A stretch of 64,000 bases of DNA from Gammaproteobacteria bacterium. GTDB lineage: Bacteria > Pseudomonadota > Gammaproteobacteria > Steroidobacterales > Steroidobacteraceae. Each line of letters begins with the position of its first letter. The stretch's first letter is position 1. The stretch is from assembly GCA_005878835.1 (NCBI GenBank), contig VBMV01000052.1, forward strand, positions 1-64,000, read 5' to 3'. The translations under genes were made by a program, and so were the position numbers. The notes below the pieces were generated by a model that was not told the origin of the DNA, searched no databases, and saw only the letters and a list, made by a program, of their open reading frames with translations. This document shows, one piece after another, positions 25,355 to 33,200 of the stretch.

Positions 25355-25955
25355 CGCACGTGCCCGTTTGCTGCTGGCCGCCGCCGCGCTGTGCGCAGCG
25401 CTGGGCGGCTACTGGCTGGCGCAACAACTTGACAGGGCGAGCCCGCGGCTGGCAAGCGGTACGTGGCTGCCGCGGCCGAAACCGGTCGGCGACTTTCGCC
25501 TCACCGACGCCACCGGCCGCCCCTTCACCCGCGCTGAGCTCGGCGGCGCTCCGACACTCATGTTCTTCGGCTTCACCCGCTGCCCCGACGTGTGCCCGAC
25601 GACCCTGACGAAGCTCGCGCAGGTCAGGAAGCGCGCCGCGCTCGCCTCCCTGCGGGTGCTGTTCGTCAGCATCGACCCGCAGCATGACGGCGCGCCGCTC
25701 CTCGGCGCCTACGTGCACGCGTACGATCCCGCATTCCTCGGGCTCACCGGCGATGCGGCGTCGATCCTGGCGCTCACCGCCGACTTCGGCGTGGCGGCGA
25801 GCCGCGTGCCGCTGCCCGGAGGCGACTACACCATGGACCACTCCGCGGTGCTGTTCCTGCTGGATGCGCGCGCGCGCATCGCCGCCATTTTCACGCCGCC
25901 CTTCGAGGTGCCGGCGCTGGCGGCTGATCTGCGCCGGGCCGCGCCGTATCTATGA
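25347..25955 (+). CDS. SCO1/SenC-family copper chaperone
   Basis: 202-residue thioredoxin-fold protein anchored by an N-terminal membrane segment (residues 5-25, ARLLLAAAALCAALGGYWLA). The Cu-binding CxxxC is at residues 79-83 (TRCPDVCPTT), and the matching His is in DYTMDHSAVLFLL. SCO proteins deliver copper to the CuA site of cytochrome oxidase or act as thiol reductants. No oxidase genes are in the window. Start is the GTG at 25347; an ATG just upstream runs into a stop at once. Its stop overlaps the psd start as ATGA. Confidence 0.9.
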   Translation: MTIARARLLLAAAALCAALGGYWLAQQLDRASPRLASGTWLPRPKPVGDFRLTDATGRPFTRAELGGAPTLMFFGFTRCPDVCPTTLTKLAQVRKRAALASLRVLFVSIDPQHDGAPLLGAYVHAYDPAFLGLTGDAASILALTADFGVAASRVPLPGGDYTMDHSAVLFLLDARARIAAIFTPPFEVPALAADLRRAAPYL

Positions 25956-26833
25956 ACGCGACTTGTGCCGATGGCGTGCGCTCGCGGCTGTTCATCGTCC
26001 TGCAGTACCTGCTGCCGCAGCACTGGCTCTCGCGCCTCGCGTACCGCATCACGCGCAGCCGCGTGCCGCTCATCAAAAATGCGCTCATCAGGGGCTTCGT
26101 GAACCGCTTCCAGCCGGACATGAGCGAGGCCGAGCAGCCCGATCCGCTCGAGTACGAGAGCTTCAACGCCTTCTTCACGCGCGCGCTGCGCGCGCCGGCG
26201 CGCCCCTGCGATCCGGACCCGGCGGTGCTCATCTCCCCGGTCGATGGCAGCGTGAGCCAGATCGGCCGCCTGGAGGGCTCCTGGCTGGTGCAGGCCAAGG
26301 GCCACGCCTACACGCTCGAGTCGCTGCTGGCGGCGGACCTGTCGTGGCCGGCGCAGTTGCGCGGCGGGGCCTTCGCGACGCTGTATCTTGCGCCGTCCAA
26401 CTATCACCGCGTGCACATGCCGCTCAGCGGGGTGCTGCGCGCGGCCTGGTACGTGCCCGGGGCTCTGTTCAGCGTCGACGCCACCACCACCGCCGGCGTC
26501 CCCGGGCTCCTGGCCCGCAACGAGCGTGTGGTGTGCGTGTTCGCTCATGAGGCGCTCAGCTTCGCCGTGGTGCTGGTGGGAGCCCTGTTGGTGGGCAGCA
26601 TGGCCACCGTGTGGCACGGCGAGGTGACGCCGCGCGCCCTGCGCGGGGGCGCCGATCTGCCCCTGGATGCCGCGCGCGCGCCGCTCACTCTGAAAAAGGG
26701 CGCGGAGCTCGGCCGCTTCAACATGGGCTCCACCGTCATCCTGCTGCTGCCGCCCGGCGCGAGCGAGTGGCTGTCCGGGCTCGTGCCGGGCAGCAGCGTG
26801 CGGGTGGGTCAGGCGCTGGCGCGGCTCACATGA
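25952..26833 (+). CDS. psd: Phosphatidylserine decarboxylase
   Basis: 293-residue proenzyme that converts phosphatidylserine to phosphatidylethanolamine at the inner membrane. The self-cleavage site is the GST in GRFNMGSTVILLLP; the Ser becomes the pyruvoyl group. Other family parts are LISPVDGSVSQIG (Asp of the catalytic triad), LAPSNYHRVHMP and the His of VFAHEALSFAVV. Start and stop overlap the neighbouring genes by four bases each (ATGA), giving a tight SCO-psd-epmA operon. Length is normal. Confidence 0.97.
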   Translation: MNATCADGVRSRLFIVLQYLLPQHWLSRLAYRITRSRVPLIKNALIRGFVNRFQPDMSEAEQPDPLEYESFNAFFTRALRAPARPCDPDPAVLISPVDGSVSQIGRLEGSWLVQAKGHAYTLESLLAADLSWPAQLRGGAFATLYLAPSNYHRVHMPLSGVLRAAWYVPGALFSVDATTTAGVPGLLARNERVVCVFAHEALSFAVVLVGALLVGSMATVWHGEVTPRALRGGADLPLDAARAPLTLKKGAELGRFNMGSTVILLLPPGASEWLSGLVPGSSVRVGQALARLT

Positions 26834-27819
26834 GCCGCGGCGGGGACTGGCGGCCGAGTGCCTCACGCGAGCGGCTCATCGAGCGCGCGGCGCTGCTCGC
26901 GCGCACGCGGCAGTTCTTCGCCGCCCGTGGCGTGCTCGAGGTCGACACGCCGCTGCTGGTGAATGCGCCCGTGAGTGACGTGCACATACACTGCGCCGCG
27001 GTGCAGCTTGCGCCGGCAGCCGGGGCACCGCCGGCGCCCGCCGCGCTGCTGTTCCTGCACGCCTCGCCCGAGTACGCCATGAAGCGTCTGCTCGCCGCCG
27101 GCAGCGGCGACATCTACCAGATCTGTCACGTGGTGCGCGCCCGGGAAAGCAGCCGGCTGCACAACCCGGAATTCACGCTGATCGAGTGGTACCGTGTCGG
27201 GTTCTCGCTGGAGGCGCTCATGGAGGAGGTGGAAGCGCTGGTGCGCGAGCTGCTCGGCCGGGTGGGCGCAGAGCGCGCCAGCGAGCGCATCAGCTACCGG
27301 GAGGTCTTCGCCCGCGAGCTCGCGCTCGATCCGTTCACCGCCTCCGACGCCGAGCTGGCGCAGGCGGCGCAGCCGCTCGGCTTCGCGGGCGCGGGCGCCG
27401 ACCGCGACGTGTGGCTCGAGCTGCTCATGGGTTCGCTGATCGGCCCGCGGCTCGGCCGCGAGGCGCTGACTTTCGTGCACGGCTATCCGGCTACCCAGGC
27501 GGCGCTGGCGCGCCTCGATCCGCGCGAGCCGCGCGCGGCGCGGCGCTTCGAGCTGTACTGCGATGGCATCGAGCTCGCCAATGGCTTTCACGAGCTCGCG
27601 GCGCCGAACGAGCAGCGTGCTCGCTTCGAGCGCGACAACGCGCAGCGGCGGCGGCTCGGTCTGCCGGTCTTCCCGCCCGACGAGCGGCTGCTGGCGGCGC
27701 TCGCCGGCGGCTTTCCGGACTGCGCCGGTGTGGCGCTCGGCTTCGACCGCACGCTGATGCTCGCCACCGCGGCGACGCACATCGAGGAGGTCCTGGCGTT
27801 CCCGACCGCGCGGGCGTGA
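26830..27819 (+). CDS. epmA: EF-P beta-lysine ligase EpmA
   Basis: 329-residue class II LysRS-like enzyme lacking the N-terminal anticodon-binding domain, which sets EpmA (GenX/PoxA) apart from LysS. It attaches (R)-beta-lysine to Lys34 of EF-P. Class II motifs are visible: LEVDTPLLVNAPVSD (motif 1), YQICHVVRARESSRLHNPEF with LIEWYRVG (motif 2) and GVALGFDRTLMLA (motif 3). The target gene efp lies one kilobase away on the opposite strand. EpmB, which makes beta-lysine, is not in the window. Start ATG overlaps the psd stop. Confidence 0.96.
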   Translation: MSRGGDWRPSASRERLIERAALLARTRQFFAARGVLEVDTPLLVNAPVSDVHIHCAAVQLAPAAGAPPAPAALLFLHASPEYAMKRLLAAGSGDIYQICHVVRARESSRLHNPEFTLIEWYRVGFSLEALMEEVEALVRELLGRVGAERASERISYREVFARELALDPFTASDAELAQAAQPLGFAGAGADRDVWLELLMGSLIGPRLGREALTFVHGYPATQAALARLDPREPRAARRFELYCDGIELANGFHELAAPNEQRARFERDNAQRRRLGLPVFPPDERLLAALAGGFPDCAGVALGFDRTLMLATAATHIEEVLAFPTARA

Positions 27820-27842
27820 GTGCAGCCCATGAGCCAGCGCGA

Positions 27843-28748
27843 ATGACGGCGGCGCGGCTCTCGCCCCGGGGGCTCGCGGCCGCGACCGCGGCGTTTGGCA
27901 TCTGGGGGCTGTTCCCGGTCTACCTGCACCCCTTGAGCGGCGTGCCGGCGCTGCAGGTGATCGCCCACCGCGTGGCCTGGGCATGTGTGTTCATCTTCGG
28001 GTGGCTGCTGCTGCGGGGTGAGCTCGCAGGAGTGTCCGCCACACTCACCAACGGCAGGCTCGTGGCGCGACTCACGCTCACCGCGCTGCTCATCAGCGGC
28101 AACTGGCTGGTGTACGTGTGGAGCGTGACCCACGCGCACATCGTCGATACCAGCCTCGGCTACTACATCAATCCGCTCGTGAACGTGGTGTTGGGAGTGT
28201 TCGTGCTGCGCGAGCGGCTGAACGGCGCACAGTGGACCGCGGTGGCGCTGGCAGGCGCCGCGGTCGCCTATCTCGCCGTGCTCGCCGGGCGTCCGCCGTG
28301 GATCGCCGGCACGCTCGCGATGAGCTTCTCCTTGTACGGGCTGCAGCGCAAGGTGATCAGTGTGGATGCCCTGCCGGGGCTGGCGACCGAGACGCTGCTG
28401 CTGCTGCCGCTCGCGCTGGGCTATCTTGCCTGGTGCCAGGCCGCCGGCGGTGCCGCGCTCAGCCTCGAGCGCCCCGGCATCGGCGCGCTGCTGATCGGCA
28501 GCGGGCTCATCACGGCGATTCCGCTGTTCCTGTTCGCCTATGGGGCCCGTGCGCTGCCGTACTCGACGCTCGGAGTGCTGCAGTACATCGCGCCGAGCCT
28601 GCAGCTGCTGTGCGGCGTGCTCCTCTATCACGAGAGCTTCCGGCCGGCGCTGGCGGCGGGCTTCGCGCTCATCTGGGTGGCGCTGCTGATCTACGCGGCC
28701 GATGGCCTGTGGCGCTCGCGCAGCGCGCCGCGCGCGGCTCGCGCCTGA
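27843..28748 (+). CDS. rarD: RarD-like EamA-family transporter
   Basis: 301-residue inner-membrane protein with about ten hydrophobic helices in two EamA/DMT repeats. The opening AATAAFGIWGLFPVYLHPL and the motifs HRVAWACVFI, SLGYYINPLVNVVLGVFVLRE and LGVLQYIAPSLQLLCGVLLY are typical of RarD. The substrate is unknown; chloramphenicol-sensitivity and small-molecule export roles have been proposed. Start at ATG 27843 aligns with the E. coli protein. A GTG at 27816 overlapping the epmA stop as GTGA is an in-frame alternative that adds nine residues. Confidence 0.93.
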   Translation: MTAARLSPRGLAAATAAFGIWGLFPVYLHPLSGVPALQVIAHRVAWACVFIFGWLLLRGELAGVSATLTNGRLVARLTLTALLISGNWLVYVWSVTHAHIVDTSLGYYINPLVNVVLGVFVLRERLNGAQWTAVALAGAAVAYLAVLAGRPPWIAGTLAMSFSLYGLQRKVISVDALPGLATETLLLLPLALGYLAWCQAAGGAALSLERPGIGALLIGSGLITAIPLFLFAYGARALPYSTLGVLQYIAPSLQLLCGVLLYHESFRPALAAGFALIWVALLIYAADGLWRSRSAPRAARA

Positions 28749-28754
28749 AGGCCC

Positions 28755-29324
28755 CTACCCCTTTGCGCGCGAGATGTATTCGCCCGTGCGGGTATCGATG
28801 CGGATCACTTCGCCCTCGTTGATGAACAACGGCACGCGCACCACCGCGCCGGTCTCGACCTTGGCGGGCTTCTGGCCACCGGTGGCGGTATCGCCGCGCA
28901 GACCCGGGTCGGTCGCGATGATCTTCAGCTCGATGTGCGGTGGGGGCGTCACCACCAGTGGCACGTTGTTCCACAGGGTCACGATGCACACCACGCCGTC
29001 CTTGAGCCACTGCGCGTTCTCGCCCACCGCCGACTTGCCGGCGGTGTACTGCTCGAAGCTCTCCGGCACCATGAAATGCCAGAAGTCCCCGTCCTGGTAG
29101 AGATACTGCATCTCGGTATCGACCACGTCCGCGGCCTCCAGCGATTCACCGGACCTGAAGGTGCGCTCGATCGTGCGGCCGGTCTTGAGGTTGCGCACCT
29201 TGATGCGATTGAACGCCTGGCCCTTGCCCGGCTTGACGAACTCGTTCTCGATCACGGTGTAGGGATCGCCGTCGAGCAGGACTTTCAGACCGCCGCGGAT
29301 CTCGCTGGTCGTGTAACTGGCCAT
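28755..29324 (-). CDS. efp: Elongation factor P
   Basis: 189-residue translation factor that relieves ribosomes stalled at polyproline stretches. Start at ATG 29324 ([12 protein letters not shown]). The loop carrying the modified lysine is [12 protein letters not shown], with Lys34 in the same place as in E. coli, so modification by the neighbouring EpmA is expected. The three beta-barrel domains end in [18 protein letters not shown]. It converges with rarD with a six-base gap. Many window proteins are proline-rich (FimV linker, DedD), so they are likely clients. Confidence 0.97.
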   Translation of the reverse strand: MASYTTSEIRGGLKVLLDGDPYTVIENEFVKPGKGQAFNRIKVRNLKTGRTIERTFRSGESLEAADVVDTEMQYLYQDGDFWHFMVPESFEQYTAGKSAVGENAQWLKDGVVCIVTLWNNVPLVVTPPPHIELKIIATDPGLRGDTATGGQKPAKVETGAVVRVPLFINEGEVIRIDTRTGEYISRAKG

Positions 29325-29530
29325 GATGTGTCTCGCGCTCTTAAGGCCGCGGCCGGCGCGGCCGCTCAAAAGGGCCGCGTATGATAGCGGCATCGCCCCA
29401 CCCCCGCCAGCGCACCAGGCCGCCGGTGAGCGCTTTCCGCGAGTTGGCGCACACTTCGCGCACACGGAGCGGCGCTATGCGGGTGCTAGAATCCACCGTC
29501 ATTTGCGCTCGCCCGGCAGTGGAGGCTGAC

Positions 29531-31576
29531 TTGACCGAGCAGAACGCCGTTCCGCTCATCGTGCTGAGCTCCGCGCGCGAGCCGGTCGAAGCCGTCAACA
29601 GCATCCTGCGGCGCGCGGGCCAACCGGCCCATTGCACCTGGATCCCGGCGCTGCGCGACCTCGCCGACGCGCTCACGCAGCTCAATCCCGAGATGCTCGT
29701 GCACGTCGCCGAGAGCCGTGGGGAGTTCGAGGCCGCCGTCCGGGTGCGCGACAAGCTCGCACCCGGGGTGCCGCTGCTGCTGCTGGCGCCGGAGATCGAT
29801 GAGGCCGACATCGCGGAAGCGATGGCACTCGGCGCACGCGACGTCGTGACGCTCGCCAACACCGAGCGGCTGCGGGCGGTGATGCTGCGCGAGCTCGAGG
29901 TCTTTCGCACCAGGCGCACGCTCGATGCCACGCTGAAATCCGCGCACGAGGCACGCAGCCAGCTCGGCACGGTGCTGCACCGCTCCAACGACGCGATCAT
30001 CCAGGTGCAGGAGGGAATCGTGGTCGACGCGAATCCCGCCTGGCTCGAGCTGCTCGGCGTCGAAGGCGGCGTCGCCGGCGAACCGGTCATGGACCTGTTC
30101 GACGACTCGACGCACGCGGCGCTGCGCGGCGCGCTGGCGGCGTGCCTGCAGGGACGCTGGAAGGCCGATCACCTCTTGCGCGCCAACGCGCTGCTCGCCG
30201 ACGGCAGCGTGCTGCCGATCGAGATGACGCTCGCGCTCGGGCAGCACGAGGGCGAGCCGTGTGTCAGCCTGATGGTGCCCTCCAGGCCGAGCGAGGAGCG
30301 CCTCAGCCTCGAGCGCCCCGCGGTCTCGGCCGAGAGCGGCGCGGGTCTGCTGCCGCGCCCCGAGCTGCTGGCAGCGCTCGCGCGGCGCCTGGCGACCCCG
30401 GTCGCCGGCGGCATGCGCTGCCTCGCGCTGCTCAGGCTCGACAAGTTCGCGGATGTCGAGCGCATGGTCGGCGCCACGGCGAGCGAGGAGGTGCTGACGG
30501 AGTTCGCGCGCCTGCTGAAGGATACCTTGCATCCCAAGGAAGTCGCCGGGCGCTTCGGCGGCGTGCGCTTCATGGTGCTGCTCGAGCGCGGCAACGAGCA
30601 CGATATCAACGCCTGGGGCGAGCGGCTGCTCGCGCGCATGCAGAAGCAGGTGATGCGCGTGCGCGACAAGGTGGTGTCGGTGACCCTCACCGTGGGACTG
30701 TCGGTCGTGCCGCCCGGCCAGGTGAAGGTCGACGCGGTGATCGCCGATGCGCTCGAGTGCGCCCACAAGGGCGCCGCCCGTGGCGGCAATCAGAGCATCA
30801 TGTCCGAGCGCGCGGACAACGACAGCCGTGTCATGGCCTATGACAAGGTGTGGGTCAAGCACATCAAGGCGGCGCTGATGGAGAACCGCTTCCGGCTGGT
30901 GCAGCAGCCGATCGCGAGTCTTCAGGGCGAGCCTCCGGGCATGTTCGACGTGCTGGTGCGCATGATCGACCACCAGGGCCGGGAAGTGCTGCCGTCGGAG
31001 TTCATGGCGGCCGCCGCGCGCAACGATCTGCTCAAGAGCATCGACCGCTGGGTGGTCGGCGCGTCGCTGTCGTTCGCGGCGCAGAGGAAACCCGAGTGTC
31101 TGTTCGTGCGCCTGTCGAAGGAGACCGTGCGCGACGCGGGCTTTCTCGAGTGGCTCGACAATCACCTGCGCTCGAGCCGCGCCGAGCCGCAGCGGCTGTG
31201 CTTCCAGATCACCGAGGAGAGCGCGGCGAGCCACCTGGCGCAGGTCAAGGCGCTCACCGCCGTGCTGCGCGCGCGGCGCTTCCGCTTCGCGCTCGAGGGT
31301 TTCGGCTCCGGACGCGACAGCGCCGGCATGCTCGAAGCCCTGCAGCTCGATTTCGTGAAAATCGACGGCACCATCATCCAGGAGCTGGCCGCGGATCCGC
31401 AGCTGCAGCTGCGCGTGCGCACGCTGGTCGAAGCCGCACGCAAGCGCAACATCCAGACCATCGGCGAGCGGGTCGAGGACGCCAACACCATGGCCGTGCT
31501 GTGGCAGGTGGGCGTGCAGTACATCCAGGGCTACTTCATCAACGAGCCCGAGGAGGTGGTGATGGCCGAGCGCTGA
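29531..31576 (+). CDS. FimX-like REC-PAS-GGDEF-EAL protein with degenerate catalytic domains
   Basis: 681 residues from a TTG at 29531 that has GGAGG five bases upstream; an ATG at 29477 is possible but lacks such a site. Domains in order: degenerate receiver (1-120), PAS (about 140-250, NDAIIQVQEGIVVDANPAWL), GGDEF-like (300-450) whose signature is RFGGVRFMVLL, so no cyclase activity, and EAL-like (460-680) with DVLVRM in place of E-x-L-x-R and LEGFGSGRDSAG further on. This matches P. aeruginosa FimX, where the dead EAL binds c-di-GMP and controls type IV pilus assembly. fimV in the same window supports that role. Confidence 0.85.
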   Translation: MTEQNAVPLIVLSSAREPVEAVNSILRRAGQPAHCTWIPALRDLADALTQLNPEMLVHVAESRGEFEAAVRVRDKLAPGVPLLLLAPEIDEADIAEAMALGARDVVTLANTERLRAVMLRELEVFRTRRTLDATLKSAHEARSQLGTVLHRSNDAIIQVQEGIVVDANPAWLELLGVEGGVAGEPVMDLFDDSTHAALRGALAACLQGRWKADHLLRANALLADGSVLPIEMTLALGQHEGEPCVSLMVPSRPSEERLSLERPAVSAESGAGLLPRPELLAALARRLATPVAGGMRCLALLRLDKFADVERMVGATASEEVLTEFARLLKDTLHPKEVAGRFGGVRFMVLLERGNEHDINAWGERLLARMQKQVMRVRDKVVSVTLTVGLSVVPPGQVKVDAVIADALECAHKGAARGGNQSIMSERADNDSRVMAYDKVWVKHIKAALMENRFRLVQQPIASLQGEPPGMFDVLVRMIDHQGREVLPSEFMAAAARNDLLKSIDRWVVGASLSFAAQRKPECLFVRLSKETVRDAGFLEWLDNHLRSSRAEPQRLCFQITEESAASHLAQVKALTAVLRARRFRFALEGFGSGRDSAGMLEALQLDFVKIDGTIIQELAADPQLQLRVRTLVEAARKRNIQTIGERVEDANTMAVLWQVGVQYIQGYFINEPEEVVMAER

Positions 31577-31586
31577 TGGTACGCCT

Positions 31587-33029
31587 TCAGAAGCTCACGC
31601 CCAGGCCCAGGTCGAAGCGCCTGAAGCCCGGGTTGAGCTCAAACCACTGATAGTCGCCCTTCACCACCAGGTGCGCGCCGACGTACAGGTTGGCGCCGGC
31701 GCTCCACACCCGATCCTCGCTCCGCGGCCACAGCGCCGACAGCCCGGGAGGGATCACCGGACCGCGGGTGCCGGCGTACCCGGCGCCGAGGTTGTAGCGC
31801 TCCCAGCGAACGAACGGCGCGGCCCGATACTCGCCCTGCTCCCACAGCCGCCAGGCGCCCTGCAGGAAGCATCCGTAAAACGATGCCGGCAACGGGTTCG
31901 CAGAGCTCGGATGGGCCGCGTTCAGCGGCCCGGTGTTGCTGATCGAGCCGCGCGCGTAGAGGGCGGACAGGTCGAGCTTCGCGGGTGTCCAGCGCGCATG
32001 CGCCTCCCACAGCGTGACGCGCGGATCGCCCGGCGCGCTCGACTCGCCGGTGCTGATCGCGCCCCCGAGCAGTAGTGCGGGAATGCCGTAGTAGCCGAGC
32101 GCGGCGTACTGCGACAGGTGGCGGGCGTTGGCGAGCGAGAGCTCCTGGTGCGTCGCCTGCAGTGGCGCCGCGCCGCTGTTCTCGAGCCCGAGCGCGCTCG
32201 TGTACGGCGGCACCGCCGCGGCGAAGTCCCACTTCGACACGTCAAAGCCGGTGGTCAGCCCGAAGCTCCAGCCCAATCCCGCGCGGCTGTCGCCGTGCAG
32301 GCTCAGGCCGCCCTCGCGCCAGGTGCTGGGGATGATCAGGGTCTCGACGAAATTGCGCTGCACGCCGTAGAAGCGGGTGGGCTCGTGATGCTCGTTGAGA
32401 AACCCGAAGGGCATCAGGATCAGACCGGCGCGCGCGCCCAGCGCCTCGCTCACGCGGCGGTCGACGTAGAACTGCTCGACCTCGAACTCCCCCGCGTCGC
32501 TCCCCGAGGCCACCGCGTGCTCGAGCTCGTATTCGGAGTTGAATTCCGTGCGCTCGTCAAAGGAGTACCCGAGGCCGAACACCGCGCGCGCCAGATCCGC
32601 CCGCGCCTGGTTTGCATCGCGCGTCGGATCGACGTAGTACATCTCACCGTAACCCCACAATCGCACCCCGCCGGTGAGCGGCGCAGCGCCCGCCGTCGAG
32701 GGCATCGGGGGCGTTGGGGGTGTTGGCAGGGCGGATGAGTCTGCGACCCGTGGGGCTGGCACGCCCGGTGATAGGCTCGCAGACGGCGGCGCGAGCGCGC
32801 CGGTGAGCTGCGCCAGCGAGCGCTCGATCCGCGCGAGCCGCTCGCGCAATGCGCGATTCTCCTCTCCCAGCTGCCGCAGCTGCGCCTGCACCCGCGCCAT
32901 CTGCGCCTGCGGCTCGATGAGCCGCGCATCCTCCGCAGCGGCAGCGATACCAGTGGCGCACGACGCCAGGGCGCAAGCGAAGCCTGCGAGCACCAGGGCG
33001 CCGGCTCTTCGGGCGACGCTGTTCGGCAT
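31587..33029 (-). CDS. Outer-membrane porin with N-terminal coiled coil
   Basis: 480-residue beta-barrel protein. After a signal peptide (to about residue 33; it contains LASC, so lipidation cannot be excluded) comes a heptad-repeat coiled coil (AQLRQLGEENRALRERLARI). A Pro-rich linker and a barrel starting GVRLWGYGEMYYVDPTRD follow. It ends in Phe (RFDLGLGVSF), the BAM signal. The coiled coil plus barrel layout recalls DcaP/OprP-like trimeric porins. Substrate is unknown. GAGGGAG stands before the ATG at 33029. A Fur-box-like palindrome covers its promoter, so iron limitation probably induces it. Confidence 0.8.
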   Translation of the reverse strand: MPNSVARRAGALVLAGFACALASCATGIAAAAEDARLIEPQAQMARVQAQLRQLGEENRALRERLARIERSLAQLTGALAPPSASLSPGVPAPRVADSSALPTPPTPPMPSTAGAAPLTGGVRLWGYGEMYYVDPTRDANQARADLARAVFGLGYSFDERTEFNSEYELEHAVASGSDAGEFEVEQFYVDRRVSEALGARAGLILMPFGFLNEHHEPTRFYGVQRNFVETLIIPSTWREGGLSLHGDSRAGLGWSFGLTTGFDVSKWDFAAAVPPYTSALGLENSGAAPLQATHQELSLANARHLSQYAALGYYGIPALLLGGAISTGESSAPGDPRVTLWEAHARWTPAKLDLSALYARGSISNTGPLNAAHPSSANPLPASFYGCFLQGAWRLWEQGEYRAAPFVRWERYNLGAGYAGTRGPVIPPGLSALWPRSEDRVWSAGANLYVGAHLVVKGDYQWFELNPGFRRFDLGLGVSF

Positions 33030-33063
33030 GACTCCCTCACTTCCAGTGCTTTCTCCAGTCCAA

Positions 33064-33092
33064 ATGCTAATGCGAATCATTCCTATTAGCAA
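33064..33092 (-). promoter_or_regulatory. Porin promoter overlapped by a Fur-box-like palindrome
   Basis: On the minus strand TTGCTA (33092-33087) and TAGCAT (33069-33064) are 17 bases apart, a normal promoter spacing. The stretch between 33066 and 33090 has perfect arms GCTAAT / ATTAGC. Its core, TAATGCGAATCATT, matches 13 of 19 positions of the GATAATGATAATCATTATC Fur consensus by my alignment. A repressor bound here would cover both promoter boxes. The porin starts 37 bases downstream. Confidence 0.6.
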
Positions 33093-33110
33093 ACGGACGG
33101 GCGTTCGCTG

Positions 33111-33154
33111 CAGTACGGGCCCTGCTGATACGTGCCCTTGCTCAGTACGGGCCC
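33111..33154. repeat. Direct repeat CAGTACGGGCCC
   Basis: The 12-mer CAGTACGGGCCC occurs at 33111-33122 and 33143-33154 in the gap between the porin promoter and the parC stop. Just beyond, GCTTCCAGCCGCTC occurs both inside the parC end and immediately after it. No function is apparent. Confidence 0.6.
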
Positions 33155-33200
33155 CGTGGATTGGGCTGGCGGCGGCTCGGGCTGCGCCGCTTCCAGCCGC

